NCBI RefSeq assembly: GCF_002288925.2
Contig: NW_022098049.1
Location: forward strand, 5,564,112 to 5,628,111
Direction of reading: 5' to 3'
Length of the DNA: 64,000 nucleotides
Origin: Delphinapterus leucas
Lineage: Eukaryota > Chordata > Mammalia > Artiodactyla > Monodontidae
Made by a program: the position numbers and the translations under genes. A model generated the notes under the pieces. It did no database searches. It saw nothing but the letters and a program-made list of their open reading frames with translations, and had not been told where the DNA came from. Positions 34,643-44,659 of the stretch are shown piece after piece (positions within the stretch are counted from its first letter, which is position 1; each line of letters starts with the position of its first letter).

Positions 34643-34658
34643 GGGCGGGGGGGGACTC

Positions 34659-34867
34659 TTTTATTTTATTTTTTTTGTGGTACGCGGGCCTCACTGTTGT
34701 GGCCTCTCCCGTTGCGGAGCACAGGCTCCGGACGCGCAGGCTCAGTGGCCATGGCTCACGGGCCCAGCCGCCCCGCGGCATGTGGGATCTTCCCGGACCG
34801 GGGCAGGAACCCGCGTCCCCTGCATCGGCAGGCGGACTCTCAACCACTGCGCCACCAGGGAAGCCCT
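34659..34867 (-). mobile_element. Short cetacean-type SINE
   Basis: Reversed complete element. The TSD is 'gggcggggg..actc' at 34643-34658 and 34868-34880; the two copies differ only in the length of the G run. Confidence 0.95.
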
Positions 34868-35199
34868 GGGCGGGGGACTCCTGATGGTCTTCATGGTTCT
34901 CTTGGGGAGCCTCCTGGCCTCTGAATTATTGATGCATGTCTATGTTATTCAGAGTCTCTATTTGCATTAGTTAGCTGAATTTGGTGCCCCTGTGAATAGG
35001 AAAGCTGCCTGGGGAAGCCAGTGCTAATTGCAGCCTCACGACTGGTCTGAATAATAACTGTGGAGCAATCTCTGCTCTTTGGCGCTTCTGCTCCAACTGT
35101 GCACACGGCTTGTTTCTCTCTTCTCCCTTACCCACGGGGCCTTTGGAACTGAGCTCTCCTCCTCCCGTACTTCTACAAGCCACACAACCCTCCTGCAAC

Positions 35200-35450
35200 G
35201 TAATCCTCTTTGCTTCTTAAAGATGCAGCAACTCAAGTGCTGCCTCCGCCGGGAAGTTCTCCCTGACTTCCAGACTTGGGGTAGACTTGGGATAGCCGCC
35301 TGTAGTAACTGAACAGAGCCCTTCTCATCCCCTTGCGTCAGAATGTCTGTTTCATCCACTAGACTGAACTCCATGGGGATGAACCTGTGTTTCATAGGCA
35401 CCTCATTGCCTGGGATGGTGCCTGTAACCTGGCAGGTGCTCTGTGTGGGG
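35200..35450 (+). repeat. L2 LINE 3' end
   Basis: 'aactcaagtgctgcctccgc', 'cgggaagttctccctgactt', 'ctgggatggtgcctgtaacc', then 'aggtgctctgtgt'. Confidence 0.7.
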
Positions 35451-37080
35451 TGTTGATTGCAATGATGGGGAAAGATTTCATCAAGAAGGAGGGTTGGGAA
35501 TTGAGCCCTTCTTATGGTCTGGAGAGCACATGGAGGGTGTGTGTTGTGAGGGGGCTTGACACTGGAGGACAGAAGGAAAGGCTTCATTGTGGGTGCTGAG
35601 ATGACCCCTTTCCTTGGAGCTGATGGGCTGAGTAAGAGCTGTCGGGGATGAGCTAGGGGAGGGAGGATAAGGCTGATTTACGGATGCGTTAACGGCCTAA
35701 GTGAAGAGTATGATCTTGAGTTTTTAGGGACTAGAGGGACCCTCAGGCCTTTTGAGCAGACACTCCCCAAGATAATTGGCTTGTCTCTTTGGTGGACTGG
35801 CTGGGGTGAAGAGGAGAAGGTAGAGGGGAAGAGGAGGTCTAGATGCATTTGACATCCTAGACCAGCTGTATCCTGGGAGGGAGAGGAATGACGTGACAAA
35901 GATATTATTTGAGTCTAGAAATCGAAGAGCGCTAGCCCTTGACCCTGAGCACACACGTAGCTGACTCAACCTTGCCATCCTCCATCTGCCAGAGGAGGTT
36001 ATACAAGTGACATGACCCAGCACACTCCGGACGCTGGCAGGAGCATAAATAATGCATCAGATACGCAGATGAACGGCCCAGGGTGTCTCTGGTCTGGGGC
36101 AGAATTCTTAGTGGACCTGAGATATTTGCGGAACGGAATGTTCCATTTCCCACCCAGTCCACAGCCTCAAGGCACGGTACAGAGTCGTGAGTGCGAGAGA
36201 GCTTTCCAGTGTGGACGTCTCTCCAGCACCAGTGGTTTTCTGTCCTGAACAGAACTTGAGGAAAGGTCATTCCTGTTTGTCAAAGCTTCACCTTCCCATC
36301 TAACCTGAGGTTCTGAAAGATCCTGTTCTCCCTGGGCGCCCAGGTAGGGCTCTCCCCACCCCTGTCAACCTTGGGGCCAGGAGTGGTCCTTTATTAGAGA
36401 TGTCCACCCACCTGGGACCCTTTGCCAAGTACACATCCCGGACCCCGCTCAGGGCTGGAAGGTGTGTTTTAAAGGCTCTTCAGGTGATTGAAGCCTTAAA
36501 AGCCACTGAACTAGCCAGTCATAAAAGCGAACACAGTAACTGCTGTCAAAATACCAATAGAATGTAAAGAAAGGACATTTGCGTTCCCCTCCACTTGCAC
36601 CGTGAGACCCAGTTGTGTGGTCTGCTTGGCGTGACTTCGAGGCCTTGGCCGGCATCCGTGCTGCCTTTAGTCTTTCCCTCTCTCTAACCAGACCCCAGAG
36701 TCTGCTGTCTCTTCAGGTCTCCCTGGAGCGTTTACCTGTGTGGGGCTCCTTCTGAGTGAGGTCCTTTTTTCTCTGCCTGTCTCTCCAAGGAACAGAAGAA
36801 ACTTGGAGGCCTTGGCCACGTCCCACCTTCCAGATGCGAAACCTTCCCTGGCCACTCTAGCCACGGCTGAGCTTTTCCCTTCTGGAACGATCCTGATTCT
36901 TAGCCTTGCAGTTTCGCTCTGGGCTTCCTCAGTCTGCGTTCCACAACTTGAGCCCGTGTGATGTGTAGCACCTACAGAGCCTGGCCCGTGGCCGAGGGGC
37001 AGCCCAGGATCTGAGGACACTTCATAGAAGTGGAATCTCATCGAATAGCACCTGAACATAAGCTCATCTACCCTGTCATA
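35451..37080. other. Mostly unique DNA
   Basis: About 36370-36485 has a faint MER5-like look. 36030-36135 includes 'gcataaataatgcat', an octamer-like AT block in otherwise mixed DNA. No exon recognised. Confidence 0.4.
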
Positions 37081-37084
37081 GAAA

Positions 37085-37815
37085 GGAAAATGTAAATGAA
37101 AAATGCCACTTCTTCCTATGAAGATCGCATAATGCACAAGCTGGTCATGTCCTGGATAGCGGACAGAGCTGCCGAGCAGCAGCCCCGCGTGCATCCGTCG
37201 CCGGAGGGAATCGCGTGGGTCCGGCCCCGTCGGGGGCCACTTGGGCGTTCCTTATCCACACTGCACATGTGTGTGGTCTCTGACCCAGCAGCCTCACGTG
37301 GGGATGCTTTTCCTGGAGATGCACCTGCAGATATTTGTGTGAAACGAGCAGTGCACACGATTATTCGCGGTATGTGTAGAGGGGCACTGATATGGACTCT
37401 ATATATGGAGGACTAAATGTAAATCAAACGCCTGTGAGTCGGAGACTAGTTCATTCAGTGGACGATGGCCCTGGCACAGTGGACCAGGTGTGGAAGAGTG
37501 AGGAAGTGCTGTGTGCATGACACGGGCAGATCTTGGGATGTGTTGTTGAGAAAAAAAGCAAGGAGCAGAATAGTGAGCTGTGTAAAACGTGTGCGTGTGT
37601 GGCAGGGTTGTAAGAGTTTATATTTGCCCCGATTCTGTAAGGAGGCCCCAGAAACTAACCCAAGTGAAAGCCTGTGAGTGTTGAGGGGGGAGGCTGGGCA
37701 GAGAGGGAAAGGGGCACGCAGGTGACTTTTGACTGTGGATCTTTGGGTATCGTTTGAATTTTGAACCATATTGAGTGTATTATCTATCATACATTTTATT
37801 TTAAAAATTCATGAC
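37085..37815 (+). repeat. Old L1 3' portion
   Basis: L1 sense blocks in order: 'tctgacccagcagcctcacg', 'gatgcacctgcagatatttg', 'agaaaaaaagcaaggagcag', 'gtttgaattttgaaccatat'. A CpG-dense patch (37158-37247) interrupts the resemblance. Confidence 0.7.
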
Positions 37816-37883
37816 CTTGTTAAGGTGAGACTGGGGTTATGGGTTTTGGGGAGGAAGACCACAGAGGTAAAGTGCCATTTCTT

Positions 37884-38108
37884 TTTTTTTTTTTTTTGCG
37901 GTACGTGGGCCTCTCACTGTTGTGGCCCCTCCCGCTGCGGAGCACAGGCTCCAGACGCGCAGGCTCAGCGGCCATGGCTCACGGGCCCAGCCGCTCCGCG
38001 GCACGTGGGATCTTCCCGGAATGAGGATCCTCCCGGACCGAGGCACGAACCCGTGTCCCCTGCATCGGCAGGCGGACTCTCAACCACTGCGCCACCAGGG
38101 AAGCCCTG
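37884..38108 (-). mobile_element. Short cetacean-type SINE with internal 17-bp duplication
   Basis: Reversed complete element. The TSD is 'agtgccatttctt' at 37871-37883 and 'agtgccgtttctt' at 38109-38121. Inside, 38008-38024 and 38025-38041 are tandem 17-bp copies (14 of 17 identical) of the 'ggatcttcccgga' block, absent from the sister copies. Confidence 0.95.
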
Positions 38109-38129
38109 AGTGCCGTTTCTTATCCATTC

Positions 38130-38580
38130 ACATCAAGGGTATGTACTATCAGCACAGCTTATACAAATCCCAGTGGAGGGACATTTACAAAATACTTGAC
38201 CAATATTCTTTAAAACTGGCAAGGTCACCAAAAATAAGCAAAGTCTGAGAAAATGCCACAGCCAAGAGGAGCCTAAGAAGAGAGGACTAAATGTAATGTG
38301 GGGTCCTGGATGGGATCCTCGAACAGAAGATGAATATTAGGAAAAGACTAAGAAAATCCAAATCAAGGGCAGACTTCCGTTCATAATATTGTATCAGTAT
38401 TGGTTCACTGTGTGAAATGTATCATCTAATACTAATATGTGATGGCAGTAGGGGTGGAGGTATATGATAATATAATTTGGTGTGAAGTATGTGAGAACTC
38501 TCTGTGCTATACTTAGATCTTTCTGTAAAATCTAAAACCGGGCTAAAAACTCAAGTTTTTATCTAAAAATAAGCAGAAAA
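38130..38580 (+). repeat. L1M 3' end
   Basis: 'gccacagccaagaggagcct', 'actaaatgtaatgtggggtc', 'ctggatgggatcctcgaaca', 'gagaactctctgtgctatac' belong to the 3' UTR of old mammalian L1. The SINE at 37884 may lie between this and the upstream L1. Confidence 0.85.
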
Positions 38581-38599
38581 ACAATCATGGCCGCATTGG

Positions 38600-38720
38600 A
38601 TTCTCTCAATACCCTGTGAGTCATTTCTACCTTACAGATGAGAGGACTGAGGTTCAGAGAGGTCATGTAATGTGCCCAGGTGCCCACAGCTGGGACGTGG
38701 TGGTAGGAACCCAGGTGTGG
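38600..38720 (-). repeat. MIR SINE fragment
   Basis: 'taccttacagatgagaggac' and 'tgaggttcagagaggtcatg'. Confidence 0.82.
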
Positions 38721-38894
38721 CTCAGCCTGGCAGGGGAGGTGGTGCCAGGCGAGCATGGAAGGGACCTCTGGGATGTTGTTGGGACACAAGAAAGGGGAGC
38801 TAAGTCCTAGCGCAGTGTGTGGATGTGGGCCATCTTGCAGGGAGTTGGGGTTGCAGATGCAGCCGGGGGTCAGATCCCAGGGGTCCCCTCGAGT

Positions 38895-39015
38895 GCTCTC
38901 ATCACATAAATATTGTCACTTTGTGAAGTGATTGAGGTGTTAACCAGCATCTTATGGTAATCATTTTACAATATATACATGTATCAAATCATCACATTGT
39001 AAACTTAAAACTTAC
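38895..39015 (+). repeat. L1 3' end fragment
   Basis: 'tatggtaatcattttacaat' then 'atatacatgtatcaaatcat' then 'cacattgtaaacttaaaact', an L1 3'-terminal motif. Confidence 0.75.
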
Positions 39016-39469
39016 TGTTTTCTGTTCATTTTCTTAGACCTCAGAAGACCTTTACCTTCTCAAGAGCCTGTAGTGGGGTCAGGGCAGTTTGGGGATGGAC
39101 CCAGATAAACCATGAGTGAAAAACCTCCCGGGGTCTTCCTAGGCTGGCATCCTTTGAGTCCCTGAGGATAAGGCAGAACTTGCCCCCTCGCCTGGCTTTT
39201 AGAACAGGGTGTTCCCAGGAAGGGGAAAGATGGGTTTTCAATCAGATAAAGGTAGGATCCTGCAGAAACTTCGAGGGCCCTGTGGTCCCCAAGAGGTATA
39301 TCATCACACTCCGGGCCACACCAGTGAGGTAACGGTGGGTAGAAGAAGGAACAGGGCAACTTAAAAATAGGAGAAAGGAGACTGTGTGTGCCTGCGTGTG
39401 TGCCTGCGTGTGGCGGCACGTGCGTGTGCGCGTTGGCACGTGGGGCTTGCATGGCCGTGTGGCAGCCGT
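39016..39469. other. Unique DNA with a G/T-rich imperfect repeat
   Basis: 39379-39440 alternates 'gtgtg' and 'cctgcgtgtg' units with several CG steps. Nothing else recognised. Confidence 0.5.
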
Positions 39470-39485
39470 GAGGGCCTGGAAGCTT

Positions 39486-39829
39486 CTTTTTTTTTTTAAA
39501 ATTTATTTATTTTTGGCTGCGTTGGGTCTTTGTTGCTGCGCGTGGGCTTTCTCTAGTTGCGGTGAGCTGGGGCTACTCTTCATTGTGGTATGCAGGCTTC
39601 TCATTGCTTCTCTTGTTGTGGAGCACGGGCTCTAGGCACGCGGGCTCAGTAGCTGTGGCTCACGGGCTCAGTAGTTGTGGCTCGCGGGCTCTAGAGTGCA
39701 GGCTCAGTAGTTGTGGCGCACGGGCTTAGTTGCTCCGCGGCATGTGGGATCTTCCCGGACCAGGGCTCGAACCCATGTCCCCTGCACTGGCGGGCGGATT
39801 CCCAACCACTGCGCCACCAGGGAAGCCCC
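39486..39829 (-). mobile_element. Long CHR-type SINE
   Basis: Reversed full element with duplicated 'ctcagtagttgtgg' blocks. The imperfect TSD is 'gggcctggaagctt' near 39471 and 'aggcctgggaactt' near 39830. Confidence 0.94.
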
Positions 39830-39845
39830 AGGCCTGGGAACTTTT

Positions 39846-40405
39846 TAAACGGGCAGTTCGTCAAAGCTTGTGCCTCCTTTGAAGGGAACCTGATGGTCAG
39901 ACATCCAGTTTACAAAATAGGTAACTGGGGAGCAGCAGTTTGACATTGATAAGGACCCTTTATTTTGTAAAAGATTTTTAATCTCTCTGGTTTCCCTGAT
40001 ACAACGTCTGAACCTTGACCTGGAACTTGGTCGTGTGCACCTGTTGGGGTCATGCGGGTGGTGCTTTCGGTGGTGATGCCACTGCTCCTGGTTCAGGGAC
40101 TCTAAAAAAGATAACTAATAATAAAAACACCTGATGTTTATATAGGTTACCAGACCCCGTGATTTGGCTTAATGACACATAGCAATGGTGTGGACCAGTG
40201 CAGAGCTGGCTTTGAATATTGGGAACAGTCTCCTTGCCTAATCTTCGTGGAGCTCATGGCAGTTTTCAAAGCACATAATTACATCGTGTCTACACATGGG
40301 GTTGAGCATTGTAAGATAGATGATGTGAATTTTGTCCTTTGGTCTCTTGTGTAGACTTATCCGTGGGTCGTAATCTCTTTGCCTTAAATTAAGAAAATGC
40401 TGTTC
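39846..40405. other. Unique non-coding DNA
   Basis: Nothing recognised. Confidence 0.45.
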
Positions 40406-40425
40406 CAGAAAAGTCTAAACATTTT
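40406..40425. repeat. Left target-site duplication of the L1 insertion
   Basis: The 20 bases from 40406 are identical to 40735-40754. The last four T could also belong to the tail. Confidence 0.93.
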
Positions 40426-40734
40426 TTTTGTTTGTTTTTTGCTTTGAAACAGAACTTTAATTTGGAAGTATTCCCCTATATTCTTTTTTTTTTTACTTCT
40501 AATTTTATATTGGAGTATAGTTGATTAACAGTGTTGTGTTAGTTTCAGGTGTACAGCAAAGTGATTCGGTTATACATATACATGTATCTGTTCTTTTTCA
40601 AATTCTTTTCCCACTTAGGTTGTTACAGATATTGAGCAGAGTTCCCTGTGCTATACAGTAGGTCCTTGTTGGTTATCCATTTAAAATATTGTAGTGTACA
40701 CATGTCCATCCCAAACTCCCTAACTACCCCTTCT
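40426..40734 (-). mobile_element. 5'-truncated L1 3' end with probable 3' transduction
   Basis: Read on the minus strand from 40734: a cetartiodactyl L1 3'-UTR piece of about 240 bp ('ggataaccaacaaggaccta', 'ctttgctgtacacctgaaac', 'ctatactccaatataaaatt'), then an A-tail (11 T at 40484-40494), then 43 non-L1 bases (40441-40483), then a second A-rich tail (40426-40440). The 43 bases carry ATTAAA (plus strand TTTAAT, 40456-40461) 15 bases before the second tail. This is the layout of read-through past the weak L1 signal to a downstream signal. No ORF1 or ORF2 remains, so it cannot move by itself. The exact TSD marks both ends as one insertion. Confidence 0.9.
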
Positions 40735-40754
40735 CAGAAAAGTCTAAACATTTT
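40735..40754. repeat. Right target-site duplication of the L1 insertion
   Basis: Identical over 20 bases to 40406-40425. Confidence 0.93.
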
Positions 40755-42005
40755 ATATGAAAGCAAGAAGGCAGAGGAATAAAAACAAACTCAAAAAACC
40801 AGGGTATGGGGAACGTCTCCTAAATTTTAAATATAAACCTTTATGGGGGTCGGTGACAGTGAATAAGGGTGTTGTGAATAATTTATGGACTTTTTTGTCA
40901 CCGTAGCCTCTTGTGCGTGTTGGTCAGGTCAACGTGTTTGGGAGTGGGTACCTTTCCGCGGAGGTTTTTCACTTTCTTTGGGATGCACTGTGGTTGTGTG
41001 GGAAGGACAGAGGTCATGCAGTGGGATATTCCTGAGCTTCTACTCCAGACCAGCCCCAAGCTGTGTGGCCTGGTTATGTAACCACTGAGGACCCCGTCAT
41101 GGGCCTCATCTGTCTGCCGGAGATGGTGGTTCGCACCTTGCAGGCTTCAGGGCAGAATCAGGTGACGGCCATCCAGTCCACGATGCTCCAATCCAGAGCA
41201 GAGACGTGGCCTCTTCTGTCTCCAGTGAGAGGACGCAGGCCAGGGAGTGAAGGGCTCAGTTTAAGAGGCAGGGGTCATTTCATCTCAGCCTTGGAGGAGG
41301 GGCAGTTTGGACAAGGGGTCAGGAGTGGCAGAGATGAGACCTGATTCATTCCGTGTCAGGTCACTAGGTTCTCTAGACCATGGTTTCTCCATGCAGGAGT
41401 GAGGTTGGCACAAGTGGTCTTCCTGGGCTCTGTGCCCTGCTCTTCTGTGGACTGGCCTCATGGGAGGAACCTATCAGGTTTCTCCAGCCCGTCTCTCCCA
41501 GGCTGTAATCACCGTCTCTACTCTCGCCGTCCTAGGTGTGGAGTCAGTGCGGTCGCTCAGGTGAGGGCTCATCTAGATTTCCAAGTGCTTGTAGCTCCAC
41601 TGGTGCTTTACGAGGATGACCTGGAGCTGGGTTGCCTGTCAGCCAACCATCTGTGGTTTAGGGAGCCCATACTCAGGCTCAGGGGCACCGGGGGGGCTGC
41701 CTGGATTTCTGACTTTAGAATCCTTGGGGCTGAATCACAGCAGCAGTGACTGTGGCGGTTAGTTGTGTTTATTCAGTGAACGATCCCAAACGGAAGCAGT
41801 GGTGAGTGCAGCTGGCACAGGGCAGGTCTGCAGTTTCCAGGCAGAGCTGGGAGGCATCTCGAAACCACATCGCACTAACCCTGCACCCTGTTGCAAGGGG
41901 CTGTGAGCCCAGCGGCCCGCTGGAGAGACTCTTGGCGTCTTGGCCGGCTGGACGACTGTCCCTGCCACGAGTAAGCTTGGGGCTCATATGAGTTATCTAA
42001 ATTCG
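40755..42005. other. Unique non-coding DNA
   Basis: No recognised repeat or exon. The 116-codon frame at 41399-41749 shows no domain. Confidence 0.45.
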
Positions 42006-42037
42006 GTTCATTTATTTAGTTTTTTGAAGTCTACACA

Positions 42038-42043
42038 TTTATT
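42038..42043 (-). terminator. Relic poly(A) signal AATAAA of the ERGIC2 retrocopy
   Basis: TTTATT on the plus strand. The A-run of the retrocopy tail (T on the plus strand, 42020-42025) starts 12 bases further, the normal signal-to-cleavage spacing. Confidence 0.65.
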
Positions 42044-42056
42044 AAAAAGCATCTAC

Positions 42057-42273
42057 GGGGGCTCCCCTGGTGGCGCAGTGGCTGAGAGTCCGCCTGCCGA
42101 TGCAGGGGACACGGGTTCGTGCCCCGGTCCGGGAAGATCCCACGTGCCGCGGAGCGGCTGGGCCCCGTGAGCCGTGGCCGCTGAGCCTGCGCGTCCGGAG
42201 CCTGTGCTCCGCAACGGGAGAGGCCACAACAGTGAAAGGCCCCCGTACCGCAAAAAAAAAAAAAAAAAAAAAA
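42057..42273 (+). mobile_element. Short cetacean-type SINE nested in the ERGIC2 retrocopy
   Basis: Complete element with a long A-tail. The TSD is 'aaaaagcatctac' (42044-42056) and 'aaaaagccatctac' (ending 42287); one extra C separates them. It split the 3' tail of the retrocopy. Confidence 0.95.
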
Positions 42274-42852
42274 AAAAAGCCATCTACAAAATGAAAAAAA
42301 TGACATAATTATTACATATATATATTTTTTATTTACACAAATATAAAATTTCAAGGTTATTCAAATTTAACCAGAGGACTAAGTCTAGTGAGAGAAGAAA
42401 AATTAAAAGTCAAGAATTACTAGTCCAACAAAGGCATGCTTTTATCCTGTTTCTGGTACTTTAGGGGACAGGAAGCGTTGGGAAAGAGAATGAGTAAGGG
42501 AAGGGCACGCCACTTAACTCCAAATAGACAATAACGTTTTCTTCCTAAGCAAATGTAAAACCTCTGTATAGTTTTAAATTTAAGTGATCATTTTCATGAT
42601 TATAGGATTTCCAAATATCAGCTCTTCTAATCTATAAAAGAGACAAAAAGTGAAATAAAAACATGAAATTCCTAACCAAAGTTTATACATCCTCATAATG
42701 GTAAATGAAATTAATTTGTTCTTAAAACCTAGTACAATTTCATATGAAGGTATACCATACACACATAAAAGAGAAAAACTAAATGAAAATAATATTTGGG
42801 ATAATCCTCATCAATATCACAGTCCATACATTTAAGAGTAAAAAAGACATCT

Positions 42853-42982
42853 TGAGACTTCCCTGGCGGTCCAGTGGTTAAGTCTCCGCGCTTCCACTGC
42901 AGGGGGCGCGGGTTCAATCCCTGGTTGGGGAACTAAGATCCCATATGACGCATGGTGCGGCCAAAAAAAAAAAAAAAAAAAA
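42853..42982 (+). mobile_element. CHR-2-like SINE nested in the ERGIC2 retrocopy
   Basis: 'acttccctggcggtccagtg', 'cgcgggttcaatccctggtt', then a run of A. The TSD is 'aaaaagacatct' (42841-42852) and 'aaaaagacgtct' (42983-42994), one mismatch. Confidence 0.95.
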
Positions 42983-43734
42983 AAAAAGACGTCTAATCAC
43001 ACAGAATGATTACGTTTTCTCTAAGAAATATAAGATTCAGAGGAGTAAACCAATACTAAAATTATGTCACAGTAAATTCTTAGTAAATAGTCTCACAAAA
43101 TCTCCCACCTTGGTGGAAGTACTGTTGATGCACTTTTAAAAGCACTTTTAAGTATCACATCTTGAGGTGAATGTTCTTGCAGTCTGCTCTGAATCAGCTG
43201 TAGCATCCTCTGCCACTCTTTTTGCTGTCGCGAAAGATCAAATATTGCTGGTTCATGAACTAGACCGTTTGCAGATGCAGCCATTGTTTCTGCTAAATCC
43301 AATACATCTGCTCCAATATACTGACACTTCATGGCAACAGTAATATCTATATTGATTCTCAATTTGCTGGAAAAATCCTTGTCTAGTTCATATTCATTCT
43401 TCTTCTATGTATCTTGATATACTGAAAATTCCATTGTAGTTAATAAAGCCACAGTGGTAAACGCTGTTAGAGAAACTGTACCCCCCACTGGCTGAAGTCT
43501 CTACAGAGCTGTCAGGAACTTTCGGAAAGGCGTCCAACTCTTTTGCCAAACTTAAGGTTTTCTTCCGATTCAGTTGCCTCACCTTCAGGAAAACCTTCTT
43601 CTTCTTTCACATAGTCACGCTTGTGCTACGGTCCCAGCCAACCGCCATGTTTCACAGCAGCCCGGTCGCCCGGGCTCCCGTTTACCTCCCATTTAGATAT
43701 GTCATGTCATTAATCTGTTGGAAGCTTTGGGTCA

Positions 43735-43970
43735 AGAGGCAGTGGTGTGTAGTGGTTAGTGCGTGGCCCCTGGTGCTAGCCTGCCTGGGTTCAAATTCAG
43801 CTGTGTGATCTTCAGTGTGATATTAACCTCTCTGGGCCTCAGCTTTCTCATCTGTGAGAGAGGGAATTGTGACAGTTCATTCAGGGAGGTAAAGCCCTTG
43901 GCACAAACTAAGGGCTCAGTAAGATGTGAGCTGATGATGCCGGACCTTTATTACTATTAGTGAACCTGCC
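43735..43970 (+). repeat. MIR SINE, near full length
   Basis: 'tgtgtagtggttagtgcgtg', 'gcctgcctgggttcaaattc', 'cctctctgggcctcagcttt', 'aagggctcagtaagatgtga'. Confidence 0.9.
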
Positions 43971-44199
43971 CTGGCTTCTCCTCCCTCCCAACCCCATAGC
44001 AGCTGATCTCACAGGTCTGCTCCTCTTGGACAGTGGGGCCCCTGAGGGCAGGGCTCCTGGGTCTTGGCCCTTTCCGCTTCTGCGGCGTCTGGTGTGGTGA
44101 GTGCCCAGCTGCGTGGAGAGGTGCTCAGTCAACAGCGACCAGGTGTGACTCTGGGGGTATAGAGTTGCAGGGAGAATGAACACTCTTCTCTCTAAGGCT

Positions 44200-44520
44200 G
44201 TGGAGATTCCTGATTGGAAAAAGTTGGGGGCGTAAGGTTATCGAGCATCTCTCATGGGCAAGATCGTCTGTTGCCGGAGCCTAGAAGCACACAGTGGAAG
44301 GACAGTGGGTCCTGGGGGGCCTGGGCTGCAGGAGAGGAAGCCACATGGAGCCTCCTAAAGAACCAGCAGCAGTGGAAATGCGGAGCATTAGTGAGAGTGA
44401 GCAGGGGAGTTGTCCCAGTAGGAGGCCAGGCAGGGAAAGGGAAGGGCTGGCTTTGAGGATCTCTGGCAGGCTGCCTGGAAGAGGTGGTGTGGGATTGACC
44501 TAGGATTTTGGGGGGGTAGA
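44200..44520 (-). repeat. L2 LINE 3' fragment
   Basis: 'ggccaggcagggaaagggaa' and 'caggctgcctggaagaggtg' with 'agcacacagtggaagg' resemble antisense L2. Diverged. Confidence 0.5.
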
Positions 44521-44659
44521 ATGGTGTGTAGGGGCTTCTGCCGGTAGAGGCTCGAGTTTACCTAAGGGGGCTGCAGGGGAGGCCCCACGGTGAGTCGGAG
44601 GGGGCTGCTGGCTGTGGCAGAGGCTTTCTGTAGGGGAAATGCTTATGACTGAACTGTCT

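Larger units (their letters stand above)
42007..43690 (-). pseudogene. ERGIC2: Truncated ERGIC2 retrocopy (processed pseudogene) with intron-like 3' end
   Basis: ERGIC2 is a membrane protein cycling between ER, intermediate compartment and cis-Golgi. The minus strand encodes its first 145 or so residues without introns: 'RQLNRKKTLSLAKELDAFPK', 'VETSASGG', then after a frameshift 'RINIDITVAMKCQY', 'GADVLDLAETM', 'QQKEWQRMLQLIQSRLQE' and 'LPPR'. The normal protein is about 377 residues. Damage seen: start codon GTG (43580-43582), one extra G in the run 43481-43486, TAG (43405-43407) where Trp is expected, and one Glu lost near 'LQEHS'. Homology ends at 43109, and the next bases read 'gtggga', like a 5' splice donor. 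About 1 kb of AT-rich DNA follows, then AATAAA (42038-42043) 12 bases before a decayed A-tail (42007-42025). The GC-rich right end (43630-43680) looks like a 5' UTR, with 'acatggcgg' resembling a YY1 site. Two SINEs are nested inside. I find no clear TSD. Confidence 0.88.

Noticed and set aside
36667..37194. 175-codon minus-strand open frame
   Set aside because: It runs into old L1 sequence and the CpG-dense patch; no domain seen.
42288..42840. AT-rich DNA as a separate old repeat inserted beside the retrocopy
   Set aside because: No repeat family was recognised, no tail or TSD separates it from the coding part, and the AATAAA plus A-tail lie at its far end. It is best read as part of the same cDNA, though this needs alignment to the parent gene.
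43093..43582. Functional short ERGIC2 gene
   Set aside because: Start codon changed to GTG, a frameshift and an in-frame TAG split the coding region, and no splice partners are near. It is a pseudogene unless transcript data show otherwise.
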